Below, one piece after another: positions 10,990 through 31,064 of a DNA stretch of 64,000 nucleotides. Positions within the stretch are counted from its first letter, which is position 1. The number at the start of each line of letters is the position of its first letter. Source of the stretch: Corella eumyota (Eukaryota; Chordata; Ascidiacea; Phlebobranchia; Corellidae). The notes below the pieces were generated by a model, which was not told the DNA's origin, did no database searches, and saw nothing but the letters and a program-made list of their open reading frames with translations. The stretch is taken from positions 19,786,501 to 19,850,500 of the forward strand of contig OY720097.1 in the NCBI GenBank assembly GCA_963082875.1, read 5' to 3'. A program made the translations under genes and the position numbers.

Positions 10990-13860
10990 TTTCAAATTTT
11001 ACAAAAAAACCTTTTTAAAAATAAATTTTACATAGAATTAATACATATAAAAAGATCATAAACTCTTGTTTACTGGGCCTTTGTTTTAAATGCCAGATTT
11101 ACTAACTTAAAAACCTAATTTTCGTAGAAAATGCTGCTGATCACGAAAACGTTCTGAACGTAGATTGAAAATCTAGATTAAACGAAATGTAAGCATTACG
11201 CATAGTAAACCACATTTGTAATTAAAATCAAGCAGTTTTGTGTGCTAGCTACAGGCTATTGTGGCGCGGTGCCTGCGTTGTAAAGGCTAAACTAACTTTT
11301 CCAACTTTGCAATGCGTGTTTTCATTGAATTACCTTAGCCCACAGCACACCATACCATACTAACCTTATGCGTGCAGTGAAATTAGTCTTAAGAACTAGC
11401 TTAAGTCCAAAATATTAAAAGCTTTTAATACGCTACGCTTATCTTATTAAATAGACCAATTTTGGGTTTAGTGTTCCAAATATTATACTTTTATGGTTAT
11501 TAAAACGACAAATAAGTTGGTAAAAACACAAAATTAAACCAAAGTTAGACGCGCCTTACTATATTAGTATAGTAGTAATACACATATAGCGTGTGACAGA
11601 CTAATTTCTAAATACACTTACTTTTTTTAATCCAGACTTTTTACGCGCGGTAAAAATGCTATTCTCATTTCGAAAACAGTTATCGCAGTCAAGTAAAAAA
11701 ATAGTTTACATATTAATTGTCAGACACGTCTGATTGCGGGTTAAATTTGACTAATATGATAATGAATTTAATTTCATCATTGTTTGACCTTTTTTAATTC
11801 CGATAGGCTTATAATTCCAAATATACTAGTAGAATATAACTTACCAGTCTAGGCTGTTTAAGTTTCTATCAAAAGTATTTGATCATATAACTTAATAAAA
11901 ATATGTATATAAGTCTAAAATACCTTATAGACCTGCGATTTACTTACTATATTGAAGTTAAAGCTACATTATTACAAGTTAACCCTTTAAACCTATAATA
12001 AAACTTGGCATTATACGAACTGCGCAGCCTACGCACGCCCTCTTAGTAAACAACGTTTACTAGTTAGTTTGCTCAACATAAACTTACGCTAAACGTAAGG
12101 CTCGACGTGCTTAATAATAGAAATATTTTCCACCCCAATACCGAATATGTCACGCAAAATTGCGCTTTTATATATGTTTAACGTGCCAAGATAAAAGGTT
12201 GGCAAATTAGGCAAAATTACTTAGCTGTGAAGGCTATAGCATGCTTAGTTTAACCTTTATCTTTGATACATTGTTCCATTGTTAAACTTTTTTCATTAGG
12301 TCTTTAATGATGTCATATTGGATTATTTTTTATTTGATAATTGCAATTAAAACGTGATAAACTTGTAAAAAATGCACGCCTTGCTAAATTTATAATTAAT
12401 AGCTCTATTTAGGTCGCCCGGAAATTAGATTATTTTGTGTCCAAAAACTTAAATAGCCTTTAAAAAATGGCAAGTGTTTTAACCGGCCTAAAAGCGTCCT
12501 AAACTTCTTCCAAAATAACATTTAACTATTTTTAACATTCATTCTTATAGAACTTGCATTGAATACCAGATGAGTAATTAACGGGCCAACCATTTGTTAC
12601 CCCAAAGTTAGTCACGATTGCGGAAAACAATTAGAACTGTAATTTATTAAATATATGTAAATTGTAAATTGATGACACCGCTAATACACACTTCCAATAA
12701 ACCTAACGTTCGTTTTTGTATACAATATTAAACGGAGCATAACAAAATAAGTTATGCTTAAATCGTTTTAAAATGATTTATATATAGAGTGTGGGGCTCA
12801 GCTTTTCATTCTGTGCTGACATTTTAATATCAAAACACGTAGAAAGTTAGGCTTAAAAAAACAATTATGTATTTTTTTATATCTTACTTAGTGTTTTCTT
12901 TATTTAATTTTTTTCAACTTTAATTGTAAATTTAGTTTGAAATTAAAGATTAACGTTTTACTTTTAAATTTTGTTTATTTGTCTTTTGTAAGATCAAAAT
13001 TTTATAAAGTGTTTAAAAACTAGTTTTTTTTTTGTTTATTACAGTTTAGTATAAGCAAAAAATTTATATTTAATTTAATAATAAGTTATATATATTATAT
13101 ATTAATTTACTTAGCTAATATACTTAAAGAATTAAACGGTATTAAAACATAGTTTATATAATAAATAAATCTAGTTAAATATGTTTTTTTAAATATTTTC
13201 TAACAAAAAATAAATGAAATATGTAAGCACAAAAATAACATACGAAAAAATTATACGCCCGATTGCCTTTAAAGTTGTTAAGCTACGGTCGCATAGCAAC
13301 GCGTCTCAATAGAATAAGCTTTCTTTAAAGTTTTTTAAGGTTGTAAAGTGTGCTACTCGATACTCTACAAAAGAAACTGGGCGTAAGGGTAAGATTGATC
13401 GACAATTTTAAAGTCTTTTGTTTTTGAATTTAAACGCACAGTTAACACATTAACATTCTGCTTTAAATTTAGGGTTTAATTAGACAAATGTTATTAAACT
13501 ATCAAAAAAGGCAATTTTTTCTCCTATGCTATAATTTTTTTGGTAACTTCGAAGCAAATGCGGTTATCAATTTTACCAATAAGACTAATATAAGTATAAT
13601 ACTGTCTGCAATTAGCCAGAGTTTGTGTTTATCTGTCATTATATAGAATTGTAGTTTTAAATATAAATAAAGCAGGTAAAGTCAAAAATGTGTTTGCAAA
13701 TTCAACCAATATTAGTTAAGAGGGTTTGTAAAATGTGTTAAATATAATTTATTGTGCAAGGTGTATTAAAAGCAAATAACTAACAGACCAATGCTTTAAT
13801 CAAATTTAAACTAGTATTTACTCAAGTCAAATAACATAGTTTGCCACACTACAGTTTACC
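10990..13860. other. Intergenic between DYRK and tektin-1
   Basis: A 2.9-kb gap between two divergent genes, DYRK (minus) and TEKT1 (plus). No exon could be supported on either strand. The region should include both promoters and perhaps 5' UTR exons. A short inverted repeat cttacg-ctaaa-cgtaag lies near 12088. GC is slightly higher around 12000-12130 and 13260-13400, the second of which holds an X-box-like site. Confidence 0.45.
13288..13300 (+). promoter_or_regulatory. X-box-like RFX site upstream of tektin-1
   Basis: The sequence gtcgcatagcaac fits the RFX X-box plan (GTNRCC, short spacer, RGYAAC). The right half is exact and the left half has one mismatch. It lies about 920 bp before the TEKT1 ATG with a SINE in between. 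RFX factors are known to drive ciliary genes, and tektin-1 is one. Function is inferred. Confidence 0.4.
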
Positions 13861-14130
13861 GGCAGCGTGGTGTAGTGGTAAGAACACTTGCCACACCGCA
13901 CATGAGGTTGTGGGTTCAATTCCGACTGATCCCTTGCTGTAGAGTCATTGACTAAGGCGCTATAAACGATATGAACTTCTGCTAAGCCAGCACTTAATCA
14001 GCAGTATAATTATCAAGAAATTATAATTTATAATATCCAAAACTGCCACAGGCAACTCAAGACTGGGTCGGAGTAACTGATGTTACTCTATGTTCAAGTC
14101 GCGCATTCGACTTTCCAACATTGGATAAAG
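13861..14130 (+). mobile_element. tRNA-derived SINE, full length
   Basis: This copy starts ggcagcgtggtgtagtgg, which includes a tRNA A box, and continues to a B box gggttcaattcc. It then has the family body (ctgctaagccagcacttaat, tcagcagtataattat, aactgccacaggcaactc) and ends ttggataaag. It can serve as the local reference for the family. It sits just upstream of TEKT1. Confidence 0.9.
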
Positions 14131-14172
14131 ATATACAAAAAAAGAAGATTAAGCATGTTTATTTTTATTTAG

Positions 14173-18136
<3,964 letters not shown>

Positions 18137-18700
18137 ATATTTGATTACTTAAACAATTGTATTTAATTATCATTAAATAATAAATATTACAGTATATATT
18201 ATTAATATTACTTCAAGTTTTGTTTATTTTCTTGAAGAATGCCTTTTGCCTTCAAAAAGATTAATAACTACTATTTGTTTGTAACTGTATAGGCACTTGT
18301 GTTTTTTTATAATTTCATCTGGCTTTTGTAAATATATTGTAGTGTTTATTGTAAGCCATGCCACTGTCAGTATGTAATGTTTTTATGTAGCACTAATTAG
18401 TCAACAATGCTTAAATACAGTTCCAATCTTTAAAAAAGCATAACATGTTTAAAGCACAGGAATGTCAATAATCTACACCCAAAAATGCAAAAAAAGGTAA
18501 TATAAAGACCTATAGTTTAAATGTAAGGTATTTTAAATCAACAAATTTGGTCAAGTTCACTCAACTCATGGTTAAATAATTACAGTAAGAAAATTAGAAT
18601 ATTGAAATCTATATGCTATTAAAACTTTTTTTTGTTTAAATCTGTAAAATCAGTGCGATAAAAGCAACTACAAATATAAAATCTACAGTTAATAAAAAGA

Positions 18701-20148
18701 TTATTTAGGAAGCTTCCAGATGATGGGTTCCTTGCCTTGTTTCTCAAGATATTCGTTTGCTTTAGAAAAATGTTTGCAGCCTAAAAATCCTTGCTTAACA
18801 GAATATGGAGATGGGTGGGATGTTATGAGGACATGATGTTTCTTGTAAGCATGAAAACAATTATTTTGTTAGCTTATATCAAGAAATTGGTTAAGTTTTA
18901 TATTGGGCCTGTCAGTTTTAATATCATTGACTTGTGATATTACTGGATTAATAATCTGCTATGTTGTTACTAACAGTAATTGCTCAGTTATGTACTATAT
19001 TATTATCACCTTACTAAAATGTGGTAAACATCTAATCAAGGACCTTACATGGTTTTACCGAATGCCTTTACAATTTTACAACTTTAATAGTTAGTTTTTT
19101 ATACCGTAACGATTTATATCCCAAAGTAGCTTACTTTGTCTATATTTTTCCCCTTCTTTTCAGCATATTTGCCCCAAAGCATAAAAACAACTTCTGTCAA
19201 GTTTTCACTGAGCCATGTTATTACAGCATCTGTAAATATCTCCCAACCTTTATTCTTATGCGAATTTGGTTCAGAATCTCTAACTGTTAGTACAGCATTA
19301 AGCAACAAAACTCCTAAAATAAAACAAAAGATTAAAACCAACATGTAAGTATATTACAGTAAAATATATATTAGTTTTAGAATATGTGCAGTTATAAACA
19401 AAATATGTGCAGTTATAAACATAGATAAATCTAACAAAATTTTATGGCGAGTTATGCAAATATTAACTAGGTTGCATATACAACATATTATTTAACCTTG
19501 TTCGGCCCAAGCAGATAAGTCACCGTGATCTGGGATTCCAAATCCCTCAATATCATCTTTTAATTCTTTGTAAATATTAACTAAACTGTGAGGTAGTTTT
19601 ACACCTTTCTATTTAACACAAATAAACTTTAATTTTATTTTTAGTGAATATTATTTAAAAATATTGTTAATATTAAACTTATTATTAGTTTTTTTAACAA
19701 AACATTAAAAATATACAATTTATGTAGAAATGTATTCAAATACAAACCTTTACACTAAAACAAAGACCATTTGCTAGCCCTTGGCGGTGGTAGGGATCTT
19801 GGCCAAGAATTACAACTTTAATGTCAGAAATATCACAATAATGGCTCCAGGAAAAAACCTGGTCTTCTGGTGGATATATTGTGCATGATTCTCTTTCCTT
19901 TTCAACAAATTCTTGCAGCTAAAATTTATCACAAAAAGTATAAAAACAAAGTACCATCACATATTTAGAAATTTAAGTGTATACTATTAGTTCAAAAATA
20001 ATGTAAACTGTCACAGACAATTTTAAAATAAATAAAGTTTAACATTTCAACATCGTTTAGCAAATTTAAATCGAAACATATTTTATACTTTTTGAAAATA
20101 GGGTTTCGAAAATTCATTGTTTAAAGCTAACCTCCAAGATTCTTTCAT
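18701..20148 (-). CDS. UNG: Uracil-DNA glycosylase paralogue, N-terminally short
   Basis: Five exons (20089-20148, 19748-19918, 19497-19608, 19135-19313, 18701-18841) give an open 220-aa protein. The ATG at 20148 follows an in-frame stop four codons before a KK(H/N) run, and it gives [11 protein letters not shown], matching the start of the UNG catalytic domain. The protein keeps GQDPYH (residues 59-64), the [10 protein letters not shown] pocket, VVFMLWG and HPSP (183-186). It lacks the PCNA box and nuclear-targeting N-terminus. The DNA-intercalation loop reads [11 protein letters not shown] where UNG has [11 protein letters not shown], so the leucine wedge is Tyr187. After GQDPYH it reads RQGLANGL instead of GQGQAHGL. 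Intact frame and splice sites argue that it is not simply a dead copy. Activity, localisation and expression are open. Confidence 0.8.
19381..19421. repeat. Short tandem repeat
   Basis: Two adjacent copies of aatatgtgcagttataaaca, about 20-21 bp each, lie in an intron of the left UNG gene. It looks like local slippage. Confidence 0.8.
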
Positions 20149-20377
20149 CGTATTATGTTTTTTAAGTTAAAAAATTTTCAGTTAAGTTCACTAAATAAAT
20201 AAATTCTGTTAAACATATGTTAATTCATTTTTTAATATTTGTGCTCAAGGTGGGTAAGGTTCTCCATTGTAAGGCAAATTTAAACAAAATATATCTCATA
20301 TTAGTAACAAACTAAGTTTTGTAAATAACATCATCACCTTTAGTTAGAGTTTGCCCAATATAACAATATTTATTTTT

Positions 20378-20456
20378 GTTAAATCTAACTCCTTGTATGT
20401 CAACGAAGTTTAATGCATGCAAGTCTATACACAAATCTAAATTGATTACTTTAAAG
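20378..20456 (+). pseudogene. TEKT1: Duplicated, decayed last exon of tektin-1
   Basis: The stretch matches the final TEKT1 exon (18059-18136): gttaaatctaactcc, then caacgaagt and aatgcatgc in the same order. It has lost the acceptor AG and has an in-frame stop after a dozen codons. It is followed by the same 3' flank as the real exon, which marks it as the left end of the duplicated block. Confidence 0.85.
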
Positions 20457-21535
20457 TTAATTACCCTTTTTTCGTTTAATTTTTTAAAAATCCTTTGCCT
20501 GTGAAAAGATTATTTACTATTATTAGCTTGTAACTGTATACCAGTAAATAGGGACTTTTGTTTTTTTATCATTTCATCTGGCTTTTGTGAATGTATTGTT
20601 ATGTTTATTGTAAGCCTTCCCACTGTCACTGTGTGATGTTTCCATGTAGCACTAATTAGTCAACAATGCTTAAATACAGTTTGCATCTTCAAATAAGCAT
20701 GATATTTAAAATAAGCAACATTAATAATATAAATTTTTAACTTCTAAAGAAAGTCCTAAAATAAAGGCAATTTTTTAACAAAATTTGGTCATTTTTATTT
20801 AACGAATATGATTTGAAAAATTTTGGTAAAACTTCAGCACATATGATTTACAAATTTATAGGGGGCAGTTTGTAGCTTTAAAAGGTATAAAAAATCAGTT
20901 TGGATATGAAAATAAGAAGATTTTTATCAATTATAAAGAACTAAAAACAAAACACTTATTTACAAAGAAAAATATTTACAATATATACATCAACGATGTT
21001 AGCAGCACGTTGCAAAATTATCATTACGGCAGTTCAGCAGAACAAAACCTTTACACAGAAAAAGGATATGTACATCTATATACAAAATGGGCCAAAGCCA
21101 ATGTAAGATTAGTAGCATCAATTTTTAAACAAGTGTGTGTTAGTAGCTAGTGAGTTAGTAAAAAAGTTAGATTTACAAATTGTATAATTAAAATGCAGTA
21201 ATGACTTTTATGTTCTACAATTAATGGCAGTTATTTAGTTTTTTAAATGATTAATTATACATAGGCAAAATGTCTACATGTCATAGATAAAGACTACTTA
21301 AAACAAATATGATTGAATAACAATGGCTAATACAGTATTTGTAAAAAAAATTATTATAGTATTGACCAAACCGTATTTATAGGTTTTTAGTCCGGAAATT
21401 AAAATAAGCTTTTTACATAATTACATCCTAATTTTATTTTGATATTGATTTACCTTTTATGTGTCAGTTTTCAAAAATATCTTTTACTTTAATTTTTAAA
21501 AATAAGTGAAAATTTTTGGTTAATGTAAAGGATAT
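20457..21535. other. Duplicated 3' flank with an unmatched insert
   Basis: The first part (to about 20820) resembles the TEKT1 3' flank at 18137-18560. From about 20830 to 21420 there is no counterpart in block A. Within it, a frame without ATG stays open on the plus strand from about 20833 to 21151 (about 105 codons), and base composition is less AT-rich around 20990-21130. I do not recognise the translation. A reverse AATAAA near 21433 may serve the right UNG gene. Confidence 0.4.
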
Positions 21536-23361
21536 TTAAGTGATCTTCCAATCAATAGGTTCCTTGTTTTGTTCCTCAAGATATTTGTTCGCTTTAGAGA
21601 AATGTTTGCAGCCTAAGAATCCCCGATAAACAGATAATGGAGATGGGTGTACTGATTTAAGGACAAGATGTTCTTTCTGTACATAAAAATAAAAAAAAAG
21701 TTACTTTTAATAGAGAATTACATAAATACAGTAGGTAACAACCTAGGACTTTGTATGATGAGGCCCAGGGTCTTAATCAATATTAGAATAATATTATTTG
21801 TTACACAAATAACTTAAAATCACAAAGTAACTTACAGTGTTAATTTTTGCCCCCTTTTTATGGGCATAACTGCCCCAAAGCATAAACACAACTCCTTTTA
21901 GGTTTTTATTGAGCCAGGCAATCACTGCATCAGTAAATTTCTCCCAACCTTTATCCTTATGAGAATTTGCTTTGGATTCTCTTACAGTTAGTACAGCATT
22001 TAGCAACAGAACTCCTGTATTTAACATTAGAAAAAAATTCAGACAAATACGCATATACCATCATAGTAACACATAAATATATAAAACTAGCAAATATAGT
22101 TCCCAAAATTCAATTTCAACACTAGTTAAGAGGTAATTATGCCAATGATACCCAAGATTTACTTATATATCTACAAGGATAAGAAACACATTAGTTAACC
22201 TTGTTTGGCCCAAGCAGATAAGTCACCATGTTCAGGAATTTCAAATCCCTCAATATCATCCTTTAATTCTTTGAAAATATTAACTAAACTTGGTGGTGGT
22301 TTTACACCTTTCTATTTAACACAAAATAACAGACATTTTATTATTAACAGAGAGTAAACATGTAAAAAAATTTAGTTTTTTTTTCCAGGAAAAAAATTTT
22401 ACAAAAATTAACCTGTACACTAAAACAAAGACCATGAGCCTGTCCTTGACCGTGGTAGGGATCTTGTCCAAGAATTACAACTTTAATTTTAGAAATATCA
22501 CAATAATGACTCCAGGAATAAACTTGATTTACTGGTGGATATATTGTGCATGATTTTCTTTCATTTGTCACAAATTCTTTAAGCTAAAATTGAACATTTA
22601 TTAAAAAATTATTACAAATACTGGCAGCGTGGTGTAGTGATTACTATACTTGACTTTACTAATGTGGTTTTGGGTTCAATCCCCACTGCTTTGATGCTGT
22701 AGCGCACTCGAATAAGCTATAAATGGTATTCTGCTAAGCCAAAACTAAATCAGTATTGTAATTATTGAGCAATTATAATCCTTAATATCTCAAACTGCAA
22801 AAGGCAGCTCGGGACTGGGACAGAGTAACTGATGTTACCCTATTTTTAGGTCATAAAGTCGACCTTTCTACATCAAGGATAAATAAATGTGTAAAAAAAT
22901 ATGCTAAATCTTTTTTTGCTTATCCAAAAAAAATACAACATAAATACCTTGATAAAATATGGTTTTGAAATTTCCAGGTGCAATGCTAACCTCCAAGATT
23001 CTTCCAACGATTTCCCCTTATTTGGAGCATTTTCTTGATCACTTTTGTTAAAAAAAATAATTTTAGATCAATCACATGACGAAAAATATTTACAAACAGT
23101 TAAAATTTAATTTTACCTGGTAAATTTTAGTACATTTTGGCCTTTCGATATTTTTGCCTTTGGAGAATGTGGTTCTTCATTCTAAATAAATGTTACACCA
23201 CGAATTTAAATATAAACTGATAACTTAATTGGATTGCAACAGTCAATTATGTTTTTAAAATAATAACTTACATTTGAACGCTTCCTGTTGTTAGACGTTA
23301 GGACTTTTGGAGAAAAAAATGAAGAAATTGATTTTTGTTTGGCGTTTTTGCAGTCCGACAT
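21536..23361 (-). CDS. UNG: Uracil-DNA glycosylase, nuclear type
   Basis: Seven exons (23272-23361, 23117-23181, 22948-23041, 22413-22583, 22200-22311, 21836-22014, 21536-21676) join in phase to 283 aa. UNG removes uracil from DNA at the start of base-excision repair. The first exon encodes QKSISSFF (residues 9-16), a PCNA-interacting box as in vertebrate UNG2, then KRS-rich polar sequence. The catalytic domain has ESWRLAL, the water-activating GQDPYH (122-127; Asp124), the uracil pocket [25 protein letters not shown] and the catalytic [11 protein letters not shown] loop (His247, Leu251). All key residues are present. A full CRE (TGACGTCA) lies about 330 bp upstream. It is the intact member of a tandem pair. 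One intron contains a SINE. Confidence 0.96.
22623..22889 (+). mobile_element. tRNA-derived SINE
   Basis: A forward, nearly full-length copy in the UNG intron between exons 22413-22583 and 22948-23041. It starts ggcagcgtggtgtagtgatt, with a changed A box, and ends caaggataaataaatg. The left UNG copy lacks it at the matching place, so it arrived after the duplication or was lost there. Confidence 0.85.
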
Positions 23362-24656
23362 TTTTGTTTTTGAAGATTAACCGCGATTCATATTATTTAA
23401 GGTTTGCTAGAGCTATATTATTTATGAAATCCAGTCGTAACGTTAACGTGCTTTCATTATTCCATCACATTTCGTTGACAAAAAGTGATTCAAACGCGGG
23501 GATAAACTAACAAAAAATTTGAACTTTTATTTGTTTTACAGATTTTAATAAAAAAAACTAGAAAATATAACGTAAAAAATGTATATAATTAAATAATAAA
23601 ATGTTAACAGGTTTATTTCAAATATTTGTGTAAGGTTATTGAAAAATCTGGAAAAAATGGAAATTTTTTTTCTCTTTCCTCCGGTTATGACTGACGTCAT
23701 TATTCGATTGTAAATTTTTCGTTTAACCTTATTAACAAAACGATATTTCTTTTACAAAATGGCATATAATTACACTGACAAAATCACCATAAAACGTTAT
23801 TTTTCTACTTTAAAACCCTCTTAAAGCAGAATTAAAGTGTGAAACCATGTATGAAATAATCTACCCTCCGGTTCGCCCCGTTACCGCCTTTGTGGTGAAT
23901 CAAAAGTCCTTTATAAGTTTAAAGTTTTGCTGAATAGTTAAAGCAGTTCTGAATTAGAACAGACATATAAACAATTTAATTTTGTATTAGGCTATGGGTT
24001 AATTGTTATTTCGAAGGGTTATATTAGTTTAAAATGTCTGCATGTGATATATATAATTTACGGAAATAACTCATATAAATCGCTTTAGACTGTTAGACAG
24101 TTGCGCTAACGTACGGAGATAGATTCAGAAATGTTACAATTTTGCTAGTTTATAAACTTTAGTTTTAATACAAATTGATTTCCCCGTTTGTAAGTCAAAA
24201 ATAATATACAATGCACTATAACTGGTGCATTCAATTTTGCAACCAAGTTTATAATACAAGTACAATTTTAAATCTAAAATTTAATTTTATATGTAAAATA
24301 AGTTGTTGTAAAAATTTTAGTTCTGCATTATCAGATGACTATTTCCATCAAAAAGCATTAAAATTGTTTTTACAAGTTTGAATCATTAACCAATGTGATT
24401 ATACATTTGTTTTTTGCAATATAGATTTATGATTCATGAAAAGGGACTATACAATATACAAAGAAGTCAATAATATAGAACTCAATTCAATAGACTGCTA
24501 GAATGACATTTAAACAATTAAAACGTCTTGTGGTATTAAAACTAATTGATTAAATATTTAAATGCAACAAATAAAGTATTTTTTATTTTTTAAATGTTAG
24601 CTGTATTTTTTGTTAAAAATAAAAAAGTTGAAAGATTTTTGTTGTTGAATGTTCTG
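23362..24656. promoter_or_regulatory. Divergent upstream region of UNG and ERK
   Basis: This 1.3-kb gap separates the UNG start (23361, minus) from the ERK start (24657, plus). A perfect CRE palindrome TGACGTCA is at 23692-23699. A taacgttaac palindrome lies near 23438. A short stretch around 23860-23890 (ctccggttcgccccgtt) is the most GC-rich part. No further gene was seen. Promoter function is inferred from position. Confidence 0.5.
23692..23699. promoter_or_regulatory. CRE palindrome TGACGTCA
   Basis: A perfect CREB/ATF site about 330 bp upstream of the UNG start. It is stated from sequence; binding is not shown. Confidence 0.5.

Positions 24657-24657
<1 letters not shown>
24649..24657 (+). 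promoter_or_regulatory. Minimal uORF overlapping the ERK start
   Basis: The bases ATGTTCTGATGG contain a two-codon upstream frame (ATG TTC TGA) whose stop codon shares its final A with the ERK ATG at 24657. Ribosomes ending here could re-initiate at once. Whether the mRNA includes this ATG depends on its unseen 5' end. Confidence 0.5.
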
Positions 24658-29036
<4,379 letters not shown>

Positions 29037-30022
29037 AAAGCCAACCTTACAAATTCGAAGATCACTTTCTATAAACAAAATAACAAGAAAAAAAATGTGC
29101 TTTTTATTTTCTTGAAAGCCCGCTTAATAACTGAATATATATTACCTTGGCATTTTTTGTTAATTTTGCACACCAATTTTTGTGTTCAAATATTCGGTTG
29201 TTTGCATTGTGAAAAAGTTTTTTTTTGGTTTCAAAGGTGGCACGAAAAATGCTTTGGTTTATTCTAAATGTTAACAAAATAATCTGTTACTTTCTCTATT
29301 TTGTTGTTAATAAGAAAAGATATGTCGCACTTTTTTTATATCCTTGTTTTTTCGTTCCAAAAAGACCGTTTATGTTAAAAGTATCATGTTTAATAAATTT
29401 AACTTACCAGGTTATTAAACTTGATTGTTATAATAAAATGTATGCCTATTTGCTCCAAATAACGCCAATATTATGCTCATTTCGCGAATTAACTTAAAAT
29501 TATGTGAAAACTTTAATTTTTTTTGAAAATCAATTGCTTGTATATATATTCCTCGTACAGTTTTTGTTTAATGAGTACAATTCTTTCTACATACCCTTAT
29601 ATTATTAACTGCTTAACACCCTTTATGTATTTGTGTAGCTCATCTAATATTTTAGATGTTGTGTAATTTTTTCTAAACTTTATTTGCGTAATAAGTTCTC
29701 ACTGCTTACAGTTTTGGTTATTTTTCTGCCCAATAATCAACAAAACGGTGTAAATTGCACTTCAAAGTATTATCACAAAGTTCATGATATGTTCAAAGCA
29801 AATTTAATCATTTGTATTTGACAGCTCGATTTTCTAGTCTGTGCAAAATACTTTGTAATTATTTATGTTTGTTTGTCTTTTTGTTAAATGGATTCTAATT
29901 TACCACTGGATTTTTGTTAATTAGTTTTTTTTTTGTGGGCTTATTGTAATTTGCAGTGTAATCAACTTAAGATGGAGAACACTGAATAAAATCAATCTTA
30001 AAATGATTTTCTTTTGTAATAT

Positions 30023-30160
30023 TTATCCTCAATGTTGAAGGGTGAACTTCACAACCTAAACATAGAGCAACATCAGTTACCCTGACCCAGTCTAAAGTTA
30101 CTTTTGGCAGTTTGGGATATTATTGATTTTTAATGCCAGATAAACATAGGCTGCTGATTA
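30023..30160 (-). mobile_element. tRNA-derived SINE, 3' fragment
   Basis: Only the tail and part of the body are present, reversed (caatgttgaagggtgaac, ttaccctgacccagtc, tttggcagtttgggatat). The tRNA-like head is missing. Confidence 0.8.
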
Positions 30161-30367
30161 AGTATTTTTTATTTTCCTTTGTATTAAAATTTAAATAAGG
30201 AAGTGCCTTCAGAAATTATTTTTTAAAAAGTATAGACTGTCTAAACTACCATACCACAGGCATGACTATGGGCAAAATATATATTAAATGTTAACCATAC
30301 TGTAAAACATGTTTTTAAAACGTGATCTTACGTTTAAAACTAAAAAGTTATAATAAGTTAAAGAAAC

Positions 30368-30541
30368 ATGTTTATGTTTTTTTTTGACAATTACTCAGAA
30401 GATGAACCTAAGCACAAGTTAAATTATGTCACGATCGTTAGACGAATTGATGCTAAGGGTAATAGCACAGGACAGCACCACTTAAGCTCCTTAAATCCCT
30501 ACTACTTCCATTTAAAAAGATCTTTGAATGGGACGCTATAA
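30368..30541 (+). CDS. Small open frame, 57 codons, unrecognised
   Basis: An ATG-to-TAA frame with better codon mixture than the surrounding A/T sequence. It begins MFMFFFDNYSEDEPKHK, continues with VTIVRRIDAKGN and ends RSLNGTL. I recognise no family and see no splice context. It could be a small gene, an isolated exon, a fossil, or chance. Confidence 0.2.
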   Translation: MFMFFFDNYSEDEPKHKLNYVTIVRRIDAKGNSTGQHHLSSLNPYYFHLKRSLNGTL

Positions 30542-31064
30542 ACAAAACTTGTTAGTTACCAACTAATAATTTTAGTGCTTTCGACTAAAAAACACTGTAC
30601 TGTGACAGGAATTTTTACTCGAAATTTTTTTTTAATTTAATAGTGTAATTAAATATTGTTTATTGTTTTTGTTAACTAATTTATTAGCATAATTTTTACG
30701 AAAAAAATTTTAAACTTTCTATTTCTAAAGTTTATCCTCATTGTAAAAATATCTAATTTTGGAAACACTGCGAGAAATTAAATTGTTTCCAAACTTTCAA
30801 TAACGTGTGCTTAAGCAGTAAATCAAATTTTACCGAAGTTTAAATTGTTTTACTTTCTAAAGATAGTATTAGTTTAATTTTATATCTTAAATTTAATTAG
30901 TTTTAAATATAACAACAAACCGTAGTGACTTATTTGCTATACTTTTGTTTAGAATTTTGTATTAAAATATTTATACTTTTTGAAATTTTTAGACATTACA
31001 TTACTTCTGTAGGTTTCTTTAAAATTCAATTTATTGATGCTTAAATTTTACCTAATTTGTTAAA

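Larger units (their letters stand above)
29037..31064. other. Intergenic between ERK and MORC2
   Basis: The left part is probably the ERK 3' UTR up to AATAAA at 29985-29990. A SINE fragment lies at 30023-30160 and a small open frame at 30368-30541. The rest is A/T-rich with no visible signal. The MORC2 promoter should lie near the right end. Confidence 0.45.

Noticed and set aside
10456-11035. Two plus-strand open frames antisense to DYRK exon 1
   Set aside because: They are T-rich and hydrophobic by composition, with no homology. The minus-strand exon fits the kinase gene in phase.
13861-13935. Possible tRNA gene (A box and B box present)
   Set aside because: The acceptor arms do not pair, and the same head with a common 190-bp body recurs about a dozen times, so these are tRNA-derived SINEs. 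None of the copies reads as a working tRNA.
29225-29497. 90-codon open frame after ERK
   Set aside because: It lies in the probable ERK 3' UTR, has T-rich composition and no recognisable domain.
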